A stretch of 35,334 bases of DNA, from NCBI GenBank assembly GCA_030537145.1, contig JAUNON010000022.1:1-35334 (forward strand), given 5' to 3'. Shown one piece after another: positions 1-8,266 of the stretch. Source of the DNA: Lachnospiraceae bacterium (GTDB lineage Bacteria > Bacillota > Clostridia > Lachnospirales > Lachnospiraceae). Numbering within the stretch: position 1 is the first letter of the stretch; every line of letters starts with the position of its first letter. The translations under genes and the position numbers were made by a program. The notes beneath the pieces were generated by a model. The model searched no databases, was not told where the DNA came from, and was given only the letters and a program-made list of their open reading frames with translations.

Positions 1-141
1 TAGACCATGTCTATTTTTATGAAATTGAATTTGCGAAATTAATTATACGTTATCTCCGGCTGTATTGGTCGGCTTATCCCTAGCCTGACCGAAACCGAAA
101 AAACTCCTGATTCCCATGCATTACCTACTAAAAATGGATGC
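1..141. other. Left edge, no gene seen
   Basis: AT-rich sequence with no reading frame that looks coding and no recognisable RNA. It lies downstream of the terminator of the first gene. A gene cut by the window edge cannot be excluded. Confidence 0.4.
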
Positions 142-170
142 AAAAAAAGCACCCACATTTCTGTAAGTGC
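142..170 (-). terminator. Rho-independent terminator of the XRE/zinc-ribbon gene
   Basis: On the minus strand GCACTTAC and GTGGGTGC form an 8-bp stem (two G-U pairs) around a 6-nt loop, followed directly by seven T. It begins 27 nt after the stop codon of the regulator gene. Confidence 0.75.
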
Positions 171-196
171 CTGTAACTCCTGCATAAATTTAAAAA

Positions 197-640
197 TTAT
201 TTCCAATGTTTCAACTGCGAAAGGTACAAATCAAACTGGCCGCGCCGATCTTCATCCTTTAAATTATCGGGATTCGGCATATGGCTGACAAGGTAATCCA
301 GAAGTGACTCCTTCGATTGATACGCAAATTTTCCATCCGCATAGCACCATTTACAGTAATCTTCGTTATAACTTCCATCCTGTTCCCGGCTGATTAGATC
401 ATCCTCATTCAAAGGCATCCCGCAGCACTGGCAGATGAGCTGCCGCGGAGTCCCCAAAAGCGTATTGATGGATACATTGAATTCTTTTGACAGTAACTTT
501 AACGATTCTGTATCCGGCTGCGTCTCGCCATTTTCCCAACGGCTGACGGCCTGTCTGCTGACCATCAGACGCTCCGCCATCTGCTCCTGCGTAAGATGGT
601 TCTTTTCACGCAGTTTCTTGATGATATCCTGTATCTCCAT
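197..640 (-). CDS. XRE-family regulator with C-terminal zinc ribbon
   Basis: A 147-residue protein. Residues 5-60 are a Cro/CI-type helix-turn-helix (QEQMAERLMVSRQAVSRWE), so it should bind DNA. Residues 70-147 match the putative zinc-ribbon domain often attached to such regulators (zf-ribbon_2 type): Cys70-x2-Cys73 and Cys96-x2-Cys99 are the likely zinc ligands, and the tail has the family-like pattern GQFDLYLSQLKHW. The start was chosen because AGGAGG sits 7-8 nt upstream; an in-frame ATG 81 nt further upstream lacks a comparable site. It stands alone, with its own promoter and terminator. The target is unknown. Autoregulation through the palindrome in its promoter is an inference. Confidence 0.85.
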   Translation of the reverse strand: MEIQDIIKKLREKNHLTQEQMAERLMVSRQAVSRWENGETQPDTESLKLLSKEFNVSINTLLGTPRQLICQCCGMPLNEDDLISREQDGSYNEDYCKWCYADGKFAYQSKESLLDYLVSHMPNPDNLKDEDRRGQFDLYLSQLKHWK

Positions 641-671
641 ACCCGTTCCTCCTGCTGAATAATGTATCTCC

Positions 672-700
672 ATTATAAATTGAGGATGAATGCTTGGCAA
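672..700 (-). promoter_or_regulatory. Promoter of the XRE regulator with small palindrome
   Basis: Minus strand TTGCCA, 17-nt spacer, TATAAT. An 11-bp palindrome GCTTG-G-CAAGC (692-702) covers the -35 box and could be an autoregulatory operator. Confidence 0.6.
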
Positions 701-739
701 GCAACACGCTGTTGCTGGCATTCGGCAAATAGGAATTTT

Positions 740-1279
740 TTAATATCTATCTCCATATTCCAACTTTGCTTTATCGGTGTACCTTTGAATGAAATCTGTT
801 TTAGAATTTGTATAACCATCTCTATTAAATTCATATTTTTTCCATAATCCCAATTTCATTCTCTCGTACTCAACAGCAATATCGGTATGCTCAATGAGAT
901 AATCTCTAAAATACAACTCATCATTATCTCCAATATATCTTAGGTGTAGGTGAAACACCCTCTCGGCAAACCCCTTTTCTGTATATCCCTTGTTAAAAGA
1001 AATTCTATCAGAAGTTTCGGACATACAAATATAGCCACTTTTCACAATCACTTCTTTATAGTCAGATAACTTATAATCTTTTGAAATTTCCACAAGAATA
1101 TCAATAATTGGTTTTGCATAAATAGAACTAATCGCTGTACTTCCTATATGACTTATTCTCTCTATTTTAGGAACTCTGTTTTTCAAAAAATTTTCTTCAT
1201 CAGTGTACCATTCTTTCCAATAAGGCTGATGCTCTGTCAAATAGATCGGAAATAGCTTCCATAATTCTTCTAAACTCAT
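740..1279 (-). CDS. GrpB family protein (nucleotidyltransferase-like fold)
   Basis: A 179-residue protein of the GrpB/UPF0157 family. Visible family marks are HIGSTAISSIYAKPIIDILVEI near residues 44-65, which resembles a nucleotidyltransferase GS-x-D-x-D type site, and FHLHLR near residues 109-114. Family members are cytosolic and sometimes fused to kinases or acetyltransferases; the substrate is not established. It lies 63 bp downstream of a GNAT acetyltransferase gene on the same strand. Both are clearly richer in A and T than the rest of the window and have weak ribosome sites (the nearest GGGGAG is about 15 nt from the ATG), which suggests a shared, acquired origin. Confidence 0.85.
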   Translation of the reverse strand: MSLEELWKLFPIYLTEHQPYWKEWYTDEENFLKNRVPKIERISHIGSTAISSIYAKPIIDILVEISKDYKLSDYKEVIVKSGYICMSETSDRISFNKGYTEKGFAERVFHLHLRYIGDNDELYFRDYLIEHTDIAVEYERMKLGLWKKYEFNRDGYTNSKTDFIQRYTDKAKLEYGDRY

Positions 1280-1342
1280 TTCAGATAATTTTTTCTCCCC
1301 GCTAAATTACTGATTCGTTCGTTTTGCCCAAACTGGAAGTTA

Positions 1343-1762
1343 TTAAATCGCCTTAATTAAAAACATCTCCATTGGTTGCTCATATTTTGGAATATCAATA
1401 ACAAAACCACCACAATCTTTGTATCCCAATTTTCTATAAAAGTGTTGTGCTTCTTCATCAACCTGTGTAGATGTCAATAGCATACCATATCCTTGTGATT
1501 TCATATCAGCTTCCCAATATTCCATAAGTGTTTTTCCAAAGCCTCTTCCCTGATAATTCCAATCAACGAACAGCATATTGCAAAATGGTGTGTTGTCCCA
1601 AAAAAGATTAAATCGTAATAATCCTATTGGCTTGTTGTCTTCCAACAGAATATAACCTTGCTTATCACGGACTTTCTTTTCAAACTCATTGTTCGGCAAA
1701 TGTCCGTCAAGGCTATACCAAAATTCTTTATCATCTAATTGTACATATCTAATTTCAGTCAT
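1343..1762 (-). CDS. GNAT family N-acetyltransferase
   Basis: A 139-residue single-domain acetyltransferase. The acetyl-CoA loop is visible as YQGRGFGKTLMEYWE near residues 69-83 (the family Q/R-x-x-G-x-G/A pattern), followed by the usual C-terminal EEAQHFYRKLGYKDCGGF. The acceptor cannot be told from sequence. It precedes the GrpB-like gene on the same strand, and both are AT-rich, with GC clearly below the surrounding core genes. The upstream ribosome site is poor (GTGAG about 9 nt before the ATG). A role in antibiotic or small-molecule acetylation is possible but not shown. Confidence 0.85.
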   Translation of the reverse strand: MTEIRYVQLDDKEFWYSLDGHLPNNEFEKKVRDKQGYILLEDNKPIGLLRFNLFWDNTPFCNMLFVDWNYQGRGFGKTLMEYWEADMKSQGYGMLLTSTQVDEEAQHFYRKLGYKDCGGFVIDIPKYEQPMEMFLIKAI

Positions 1763-1787
1763 TTTATTTATCTCACTTTCAAATACC

Positions 1788-1802
1788 GATTTCTTGAAAT
1801 CA
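1788..1802 (-). promoter_or_regulatory. Inverted repeat upstream of the GNAT gene
   Basis: GATTTC-TT-GAAATC, two perfect 6-bp arms, lies next to a -10-like TATACT on the minus strand about 30-45 nt before the GNAT start. It is an operator candidate only; the matching -35 box is weak. Confidence 0.35.
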
Positions 1803-1824
1803 GTATATCACTTCAAGCACGATA

Positions 1825-2103
1825 TTAAAATACTAAAATGCCCCGGTCATCATAAACACTTCCTTCGCTTCTTCCATGACGAATCACACGGTCAAGCGCC
1901 ATGACCGTTGCAACTGCAGCGTCGATGTTCTCCGTGGATTTTTCTTTATCCATTTTAATGTTTCCCGCCGGGTCCTGCCGCACAAACACGTTATCCATCA
2001 TCCACCGCAGCACTTTATGACCGCCGTGGGCGATCCGCTGTTCCAGCATCAGCTTCATCAGTTCCTTTGTCGGCGGGCTCATATCCTTATATCCCTGTCC
2101 GAA
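1825..2103 (-). pseudogene. Phage terminase large subunit, C-terminal remnant
   Basis: About 92 residues starting at FGQGYKDMSPPTKELMKLML and running through HGGHKVLRWMMDNVFVRQDP, then NIKMDKEKSTENIDAAVATVMALDR and SVYDDRGILVF. This is the nuclease-side C-terminus of HK97/Terminase_1-type large terminases, which process and package phage DNA. The ATPase half (several hundred residues) is missing. The sequence immediately upstream is not terminase-like, so the homology starts abruptly. No portal, protease, capsid or integrase gene is present nearby. I infer a decayed prophage, with the two AT-rich genes downstream as possible remaining cargo. Confidence 0.8.
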
Positions 2104-2391
2104 CGAACATTGTAATTTATTCCTGTATTCTGAAAAGATGCAATCTGTTGAGCCAATTTGCTCCAATTGTATTCTGCTTGACGAAACCCGGAAAGTCTCT
2201 CATATATGTTGCTCAGATACTTAAAGGCTTTCTCGCCTTTCCTCTTTCGCTATATAATAGACTTACGCCAAAATCTATATCTCCTGTTCCCCACAGCCTA
2301 TCCCCTTGGGTAAATCAGTTTCGGCATTGCCATTCTACAGAAACTGAAACACACATCCATTTCTGCCTTCAATCGTCCGAAATCCATTGAT
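2104..2391. other. Degenerate sequence between terminase remnant and rlmD
   Basis: No intact gene. On the minus strand a short out-of-frame stretch (roughly 2105-2245) could encode about 45 residues ending in NTGINYNV before a stop, but I do not recognise it. It probably belongs to the same prophage or mobile-element debris. Confidence 0.35.
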
Positions 2392-3765
2392 TTACTGTGA
2401 TTTCCTCGTCAGCAGAGCTACTGTTTCAACGTGCACGCTCATGGGGAACATATCTGTCGCCCGCACCCGCTTCAGCTCGTATCCGTGCCCGCAAAGATAT
2501 TTGAGATCTCTTGCCAGCGTTGCGGAATCGCAGCTTACATAGACGATCCGATCCGGGGCCATGCGGACCATGGTGTCCAGCACCGCTTCTTCGCAGCCCT
2601 TGCGAGGCGGATCAATGACGATCACATCTGCGGTGATGCCTTCTTTTTCATATTTTTCCGGAAGAACCTCTTCCGCCTTTCCCACGTAAAATTCCGTGTT
2701 TTCAAAATGATTCAGAGACGCATTTCGCCTGGCGTCGTCGATGGCCTCCGGCACGATCTCCACGCCGTATACCTTGCCCGCCTTCTGCGCAAGAAACAGA
2801 GAGATGGTGCCGATACCGCAGTAAAGATCCCACACTGTTTCATTTCCCTGCAAAGCTGCGTATTCCAGCGCCGTCCCATACAGTTTTTCCGTCTGTACCG
2901 GATTAACCTGATAGAAGGACAGCGGGGAAATCTGGTATTTTACATCTCCGATGTAATCCTCAATATACTCCTGTCCCCAGAGCAGCCTGGTCTCCCGGCC
3001 TAAGATCACGTTTGTTTTATCCTGGTTGATATTCAGCGTAATGCCGACCACGCCGGGCAGACCGGACAATTTCCGCACCAGCTCCTCTTGCGCCGGAAGC
3101 TTTCTGCCGTTTAGGATCAGACAGACCATAATCTGTCCGGTTCGGAAACCGGAACGGATCATCACATGGCGCACCAACCCCTTTCCGGAGGCTTCATCGT
3201 ATGCAGAAATGCCGTGGCTGCGCATATGTTCCAATATCATTTCCAAAATCTGCCGATTTTCTTTTATCCCGAGTGCACAATCATGATTATCTATGATGCT
3301 GTGGGTCCGTCCCGCATAAAATCCGGCCACCAGCCTGCCTTCCCGGTCCGTTCCAATCGGGAACTGGGCCTTATTCCGATAATGGAATGGTTCCTCCATT
3401 CCAATCACAGGCCCCATAATGCGATCCAGCAGCTCTTCCCCGAAGCCTCCGATCCGCATCAGATTACTTCGTACTTTATTTTGTTTAAATCTGAGCTGGG
3501 CCTGATAATCCATAGCCTGAAGCTGACAGCCTCCGCACTGGCGGGCCACCGGGCACACCGGCTCCACGCGGTCCGGGCTGGCCTGCAGAACTTCCATCAG
3601 ACGTCCGTAGGCATAGGTCTTTTTCGTCTTTATGATCTTGGCTCTGATCTCATCTCCGATCACCGTATCCTTCACAAACACAGCCATTCCTTCCGCATGG
3701 CCGATTCCCAGCCCTTCAGTACTGAAATCTTCTATTTTCATCTGTATTATGTCATCTTTTTTCAT
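2392..3765 (-). CDS. rlmD: 23S rRNA (uracil-C5)-methyltransferase RlmD/RlmCD (RumA family)
   Basis: A 457-residue SAM-dependent enzyme making 5-methyluridine in 23S rRNA. Residues 1-60 form a TRAM RNA-binding domain. Cys71, Cys77 and Cys80 (CPVARQCGGC) plus a later Cys in NHDCALG are the 4Fe-4S ligands typical of RumA. The methyltransferase core shows LYCGIGTISLFLA (SAM loop) and VIDPPRKGCEEAV. The catalytic cysteine is in VSCDSATLARDL (about residue 412); the family usually has SCDPATLARD. The start has AAGGAT about 8 nt upstream; the 26 extra residues possible upstream run into a dispersed repeat and were rejected. In Gram-positives this family can modify U747, U1939 or both; which one applies cannot be told here. 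Confidence 0.93.
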   Translation of the reverse strand: MKKDDIIQMKIEDFSTEGLGIGHAEGMAVFVKDTVIGDEIRAKIIKTKKTYAYGRLMEVLQASPDRVEPVCPVARQCGGCQLQAMDYQAQLRFKQNKVRSNLMRIGGFGEELLDRIMGPVIGMEEPFHYRNKAQFPIGTDREGRLVAGFYAGRTHSIIDNHDCALGIKENRQILEMILEHMRSHGISAYDEASGKGLVRHVMIRSGFRTGQIMVCLILNGRKLPAQEELVRKLSGLPGVVGITLNINQDKTNVILGRETRLLWGQEYIEDYIGDVKYQISPLSFYQVNPVQTEKLYGTALEYAALQGNETVWDLYCGIGTISLFLAQKAGKVYGVEIVPEAIDDARRNASLNHFENTEFYVGKAEEVLPEKYEKEGITADVIVIDPPRKGCEEAVLDTMVRMAPDRIVYVSCDSATLARDLKYLCGHGYELKRVRATDMFPMSVHVETVALLTRKSQ

Positions 3766-3817
3766 GGTATATCCTTTTCTATCGTAATTAGAGCATGAAG
3801 AGCTCCCGGAGCATACT

Positions 3818-3849
3818 GCGCAGCAATCAATTACCTTATGCATCCGTGC
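3818..3849. repeat. Dispersed repeat B, copy 1 (yhaM stop region)
   Basis: These 32 bp are identical, in the same orientation, to 23965-23996, and the match continues for five more bases after one mismatch. Within the copy, TATGCATCCG can pair with CGGAGCATA about 25 nt away, so the copy is part of an imperfect hairpin. It supplies the last codons and stop codon of the YhaM-like gene. Confidence 0.8.
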
Positions 3850-4799
3850 TCATCAACGTACGAAGTGCTTTTTCTGATATTGGACTCAAACAGACGATTA
3901 TATCCCAGCCACTGGGGCGCTCCCTCCGCTCCCTTCAGCAATTCTTTCATAGTTTCCAGCTTGGCATCCGTATTGTCTGCCAGATTCAGCGCCATAGCCT
4001 CCGGCAATGCCGGTTTTTTGGGAGAGCCGTATTCCAGCTCTCCGTGATGGGCCAGAATGCAGTGCTGCAGTTCACTGGCCAGCTTTTTCGGAAATCCCTT
4101 AATACTGCGGCAGCCGTAGCCCACCAGCTCGCTTCCCATCACAATGTGTCCAAGAAGCTGGCCGTCATCTGTATAATCATTTTCCGGGAAATTGGAAATT
4201 TCCTTTAATTTGCCCACATCATGGAAGGCCGCTGCAGTAAACAGCAGGTCCCGGTTCAGATACGGATACTGATCCGCATAATAGCCGCACAGCTTTACCA
4301 CGCTCAGCGTATGCTCCAGCAGGCCGCCCACAAAGCTGTGGTGCACGGTCTTGGCAGCGGAATGGTTTTTAAAAGCTTTTACAAACACTTCATCCTGAAA
4401 ATATTTATTAATCAACTGCTGCAGGAAAGGATTTTTCACCTGCGCCAGCAGCTCCATCAGCTCCCGGTACATTTCATCCAGATCCCTGTCACTGACCGGG
4501 AGATAATCAGCGGGGCGGTACTCCCCTGCTTCCGCCCTGCGCACCCGCTTAATATTAAGCTGCAAAGCACCCTGGAAGCTGGTCACCTCTCCCGTAATGT
4601 CCACATAGTCCATGGCCTCAAACTCATTGATGCCGGAGGATGAGGGATCCCAGATTTTGGCATCAATGGTGCCGGTCCGGTCCTGCAATACCACATTTTC
4701 ATAGGTCTTGCCGTTCTTGGCAACAGCAGACTGTCTATACTTGCACAGATAAATATCTCCAATTCTGTCTCCTTCATGAAAGGTCTCAATAAACTTCAT
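3831..4799 (-). CDS. yhaM: YhaM-type 3'-5' exoribonuclease (OB-fold and HD domain)
   Basis: A 322-residue protein matching Bacillus YhaM-type nucleases, which trim RNA and DNA from the 3' end. Residues 8-90 form an OB-fold nucleic-acid-binding domain (NVVLQDRTGTIDAKIWD). Residues 150-285 are the HD domain with the metal ligands visible: His163 (GGLLEHT), His193-Asp194 (AAFHDVGK), His251/252 (ILAHHGELEYGSPKKP) and Asp275 (LADNTDAK). GGAG lies 7 nt before the ATG. rlmD follows 65 bp downstream on the same strand. Oddity: the last residues (DEHGCIR) and the stop codon are encoded by a copy of dispersed repeat B, so the native C-terminus may have been replaced or capped by the repeat. Confidence 0.9.
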   Translation of the reverse strand: MKFIETFHEGDRIGDIYLCKYRQSAVAKNGKTYENVVLQDRTGTIDAKIWDPSSSGINEFEAMDYVDITGEVTSFQGALQLNIKRVRRAEAGEYRPADYLPVSDRDLDEMYRELMELLAQVKNPFLQQLINKYFQDEVFVKAFKNHSAAKTVHHSFVGGLLEHTLSVVKLCGYYADQYPYLNRDLLFTAAAFHDVGKLKEISNFPENDYTDDGQLLGHIVMGSELVGYGCRSIKGFPKKLASELQHCILAHHGELEYGSPKKPALPEAMALNLADNTDAKLETMKELLKGAEGAPQWLGYNRLFESNIRKSTSYVDEHGCIR

Positions 4800-4848
4800 T
4801 TTTGTTCTCCATTTCTATCTGTTAAAAAAACTTGTTTCTTTTTACTGT

Positions 4849-4877
4849 ATTATAGAGTAAAATAGATACAGAGTAAA
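4849..4877 (-). promoter_or_regulatory. Probable promoter of yhaM-rlmD
   Basis: Minus strand TTTACT, 17 nt, TATAAT. A 7-bp inverted repeat TTTTACT/AGTAAAA overlaps the -10 region (about 4840-4862). The divergent mutS2 promoter is not clear to me. Confidence 0.45.
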
Positions 4878-5042
4878 TAAATAATTTTCATGAGCTATCT
4901 GGGCTGCCGTGAGTTGTTGCGCACAGGTTCCCATTCAGGAATGCCAACCGCATTCCTTCCGCAGGAAAGACCTGTTGCCGCAGATGAACGGCGGTTTTTC
5001 TGTTTTTCAGGAAAAAGCAGCCAAGAAAGGACCTTTGACCAT

Positions 5043-7421
5043 ATGAATGAAAAAGCGCTTCGGGTGCTGGAATACCCGAAAATAATAGAACGCCTCACGC
5101 AATTTGCCGGTTCTGAGCCGGGAAAAAAGCTCTGCCGGGAGCTGATTCCCTCCTGCGATGCTTTGCAGATCCGCCGGATGCAGACGGAAACCACCGATGC
5201 CCTAAGCCGGATTTTCCAGAAGGGCAGCGTATCCTTTTCCGGTGTGCGGGATATGCGCGCTTCCCTGAAGCGGCTGGAGATCGGCAGTATTATGAATATT
5301 CCTGAGCTGCTGAATGTATGCCGGCTGCTGGAGACCTGCAGCCGGGTTAAGGCTTATTCCCGCCGGGAAAACGATGAGCTTCCGGATGATTCCCTGGACG
5401 AAATGTTCCGGGAGCTGCAGCCGCTGACGCCGCTTTCCGGAGAGATCCGCCGGTGCATCCTCTCGGAAGATGAGATCGCAGATGATGCCAGCCCCACGCT
5501 GCGTCAGATCCGCCGTTCCATGAGCCAGACCAACGACCGGATCCGCACGCAGCTCAATTCCATGGTAAACGGCAGCGCCCGCACCTATCTGCAGGATGCT
5601 GTGGTAACGCAGCGAAATGGCCGGTACTGCCTTCCGGTGAAGGCGGAATACCGGGGACAGGTGCCCGGCATGATTCACGACCAGTCCTCCACCGGTTCTA
5701 CCCTGTTTGTGGAGCCTATGGCAGTGGTAAAGCTGAACAATGACCTGCGGGAGCTGGAGCTGAAGGAAGAGAAAGAAATCGAGGTTATTCTGGCCAATTT
5801 AAGCGGCTATGTGGCTGCAGACAGCGAGGCCCTGGTGTCAGATATCGAGCTTCTCACGGAGCTGGACTTCATCTTTGCCCGTGCCCTGCTTTCCAAAAGC
5901 TACAATGGCTTTGAACCGGACTTTAATGAAGAGGGACGCATTGATATAAAAAAAGGACGCCATCCGCTGCTCAATCCCAAACAGGTAGTTCCTGTGGATA
6001 TCCGGCTGGGAGGCGATTTTGATCTTCTGGTTATTTCCGGCCCCAATACAGGCGGAAAGACCGTTTCCCTCAAAACCGTAGGGCTGTTTACGCTGATGGG
6101 CCAGGCCGGGCTGCATATTCCTGCCCGGGAGCACTCCGAGCTGGCGCTGTTTACGGAGGTTTTTGCCGACATCGGAGATGAACAGAGCATTGAGCAAAGT
6201 CTCAGTACCTTTTCCTCCCATATGACAAACATTGTATCCTTCTGGGAACAGGCAGACGAAAAATCTCTGGTGCTGTTTGATGAGCTGGGAGCCGGAACGG
6301 ATCCCACGGAAGGAGCCGCACTGGCCATTTCCATCCTCTCCAACCTGCACCGGCGGAGCATCCGCACCATCGCCACCACACATTACAGTGAGCTGAAGGT
6401 CTTTGCCCTCTCCACTCCGGGAGTGGAAAATGCCTGCTGTGAATTCGATGTGGAGACGCTGCGGCCTACCTACCGGCTTCTGATCGGAGTTCCGGGAAAA
6501 AGCAATGCCTTTGCCATCTCCACCAAGCTTGGACTGCCGGATTATATTATTGAAGAAGCCCGGGGACATATCAGCCAGGAAGAGGAAAGCTTCGAGGATG
6601 TGATCGCCGACCTGGAAAACAGCCGCGCCGTTATTGAGCAGGAGCAGGAAGAGATCCGGCGCTATAAGCAGGAGATCGAAGCCCTGAAGGGCCGGCTGGA
6701 GAAAAAAGAGGCCCGTCTGGATGACAGCCGGGAAAAAATACTGGCCCAGGCCAGAGAAGAGGCTCACACTCTGCTGCGGGAGGCGAAGGAGTATGCGGAT
6801 GAGACCATCCGAAAATACAACAAGCTGGGCTCCGGGAAGGATTCTTCCCGGGAAATGGAGCAGGAACGCAATAAGCTCCGGGAAAAGATGTCCGGTCTGG
6901 AAAAGGATATGGCTCTGAAGCAGAAGCAAAAGCCGAAAAAAGAAGTATCCGCAAAAGAGCTGCGGGTGGGCGACAGTGTTCGGGTGCTGAGTATGAACCT
7001 GAAGGGCACGGTCAGCACGCTTCCCGACGCAAAGGGAAAGCTGTTTGTGCAGATGGGGATTCTCCGCTCTCAGGTCAGCATTACCGATCTGGAAAAGCTG
7101 GATGAAGAAGTCATCACTGCACCTACCCTGAAACGGACCGGTTCCGGCAAAATCAAAATGTCCAAATCCGCATCCGTCAGCACGGAAATCAATCTCCTGG
7201 GCAAGACGGTGGATGAGGCGCTGTCTGAGCTGGACAAATATCTGGATGATGCCTATCTGGCCCATCTTCCCAGCGTACGGATCGTACACGGTAAGGGTAC
7301 GGGAGCGCTGCGCAAGGCGGTCCACAATTACCTGCGGCGGCAGAAGCATGTGGAAAGCTACCGCCTGGGAGAATTCGGAGAAGGGGATGCCGGCGTTACC
7401 ATCGCCACCTTCCGGAAATAA
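5043..7421 (+). CDS. mutS2: MutS2 family ATPase/endonuclease with Smr domain
   Basis: A 792-residue protein, the usual MutS2 length (about 785). It lacks the MutS mismatch-reading N-terminal domain. It has the lever/clamp helices, then the ABC-type ATPase: Walker A GPNTGGKT (about residue 333), STFSSHMTNI, Walker B LVLFDELGAGTDPTEG (about residue 409) and the ATTHYSELK switch. A charged coiled coil follows (about 510-630), and the C-terminal Smr nuclease domain (about 715-792) contains LLGKTVDEA and VHGKGTGALR. Known roles are suppression of homologous recombination and rescue of collided ribosomes (RqcU in Bacillus). The ATG was chosen because MNEKALRVLEYPKII is the conserved N-terminus; the AAAGGA site is about 11 nt upstream, rather far. 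A two-component pair follows 81 bp later. Confidence 0.95.
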   Translation: MNEKALRVLEYPKIIERLTQFAGSEPGKKLCRELIPSCDALQIRRMQTETTDALSRIFQKGSVSFSGVRDMRASLKRLEIGSIMNIPELLNVCRLLETCSRVKAYSRRENDELPDDSLDEMFRELQPLTPLSGEIRRCILSEDEIADDASPTLRQIRRSMSQTNDRIRTQLNSMVNGSARTYLQDAVVTQRNGRYCLPVKAEYRGQVPGMIHDQSSTGSTLFVEPMAVVKLNNDLRELELKEEKEIEVILANLSGYVAADSEALVSDIELLTELDFIFARALLSKSYNGFEPDFNEEGRIDIKKGRHPLLNPKQVVPVDIRLGGDFDLLVISGPNTGGKTVSLKTVGLFTLMGQAGLHIPAREHSELALFTEVFADIGDEQSIEQSLSTFSSHMTNIVSFWEQADEKSLVLFDELGAGTDPTEGAALAISILSNLHRRSIRTIATTHYSELKVFALSTPGVENACCEFDVETLRPTYRLLIGVPGKSNAFAISTKLGLPDYIIEEARGHISQEEESFEDVIADLENSRAVIEQEQEEIRRYKQEIEALKGRLEKKEARLDDSREKILAQAREEAHTLLREAKEYADETIRKYNKLGSGKDSSREMEQERNKLREKMSGLEKDMALKQKQKPKKEVSAKELRVGDSVRVLSMNLKGTVSTLPDAKGKLFVQMGILRSQVSITDLEKLDEEVITAPTLKRTGSGKIKMSKSASVSTEINLLGKTVDEALSELDKYLDDAYLAHLPSVRIVHGKGTGALRKAVHNYLRRQKHVESYRLGEFGEGDAGVTIATFRK

Positions 7422-7502
7422 ACATATTTCTCCAAAAAAAGAAAGGCATCTGCCGCAGCCATCCGGCTCATTGCCTGCAGAACCAAAGGAGGTCTGTGCA
7501 CC

Positions 7503-8204
7503 ATGAACGCACGTCAAAAAATCCTGATTATCGATGATGATGAAAATATTGCAGATTTGATTTCTCTCTATCTGACCAAGGAGTTTTTCGATACAAAAAT
7601 CGTAACCAACGGAGCGATCGCCATGAAAGAATTCAACGCCTTCCAGCCCAGCCTTGTCCTATTGGATCTGATGCTCCCCGGTGTGAACGGGAACCAGATC
7701 TGCCGGGAAATCCGCCAGAAATCCCGGACGCCCATCATTGTTCTTTCCGCAAAGGCGGAGGTGTTCGACAAGGTGCTGAGCCTGGAGCTTGGCGCCGATG
7801 ACTATATCACAAAGCCCTTCGACACAAAGGAGCTGGTGGCCAGGGTAAGAGCGGTGCTGCGCCGTTCCCAGCTTACTGCTTCCGAAGAGAATAAGCCGGA
7901 CCAGAAATATATCGAATATCCGAATCTGGTCATAAATCTGAGCAACTACTCTGTTATCTACCAGGGAACAACGGTGGAAATGCCCCCTAAGGAGCTGGAG
8001 CTGCTTTATTTCCTTGCATCCTCTCCCAATCAGGTATTTACCAGAGAGCAGCTTCTGGATCATATCTGGGGGTATGACTATGTAGGAGATACCCGCACGG
8101 TAGATGTACATATCAAACGGCTTCGGGAAAAAATCAAAGGAAACCAATACTGGTCCCTGGCTACCGTCTGGGGAATCGGCTACAAATTCGAAATGAAGCG
8201 CTAA
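7503..8204 (+). CDS. OmpR/PhoB-family response regulator
   Basis: A 233-residue cytosolic transcription factor. The receiver domain (1-120) has the acidic pair Asp11-Asp12, phosphoacceptor Asp55 (LVLLDLMLPG) and the conserved Lys in ADDYITKPF. The C-terminal winged helix (about 135-232) contains MPPKELELLYFLASSPNQVFTREQLL as separate recognisable parts and the recognition segment TRTVDVHIKRLREK. AAAGGAGG lies 10 nt before the ATG. It is followed 62 bp later by a histidine kinase gene, so phosphorylation by that partner is the simple reading. The stimulus and targets are unknown. Confidence 0.93.
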   Translation: MNARQKILIIDDDENIADLISLYLTKEFFDTKIVTNGAIAMKEFNAFQPSLVLLDLMLPGVNGNQICREIRQKSRTPIIVLSAKAEVFDKVLSLELGADDYITKPFDTKELVARVRAVLRRSQLTASEENKPDQKYIEYPNLVINLSNYSVIYQGTTVEMPPKELELLYFLASSPNQVFTREQLLDHIWGYDYVGDTRTVDVHIKRLREKIKGNQYWSLATVWGIGYKFEMKR

Positions 8205-8266
8205 AACTTTGCGCCGGGACTGACTCAGGTACAAATTATGACAGCCCCGTTCTATGGAGGGATTTT

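Noticed and set aside
2104..2220. Possible CRISPR or integrase remnant upstream of the terminase fragment
   Set aside because: No regular repeats and no recognisable recombinase residues; left as unassigned debris.
5838..7517. Long open frame antisense to mutS2
   Set aside because: It mirrors the mutS2 codon pattern, has no ribosome site or family motif, and mutS2 on the other strand is certain.
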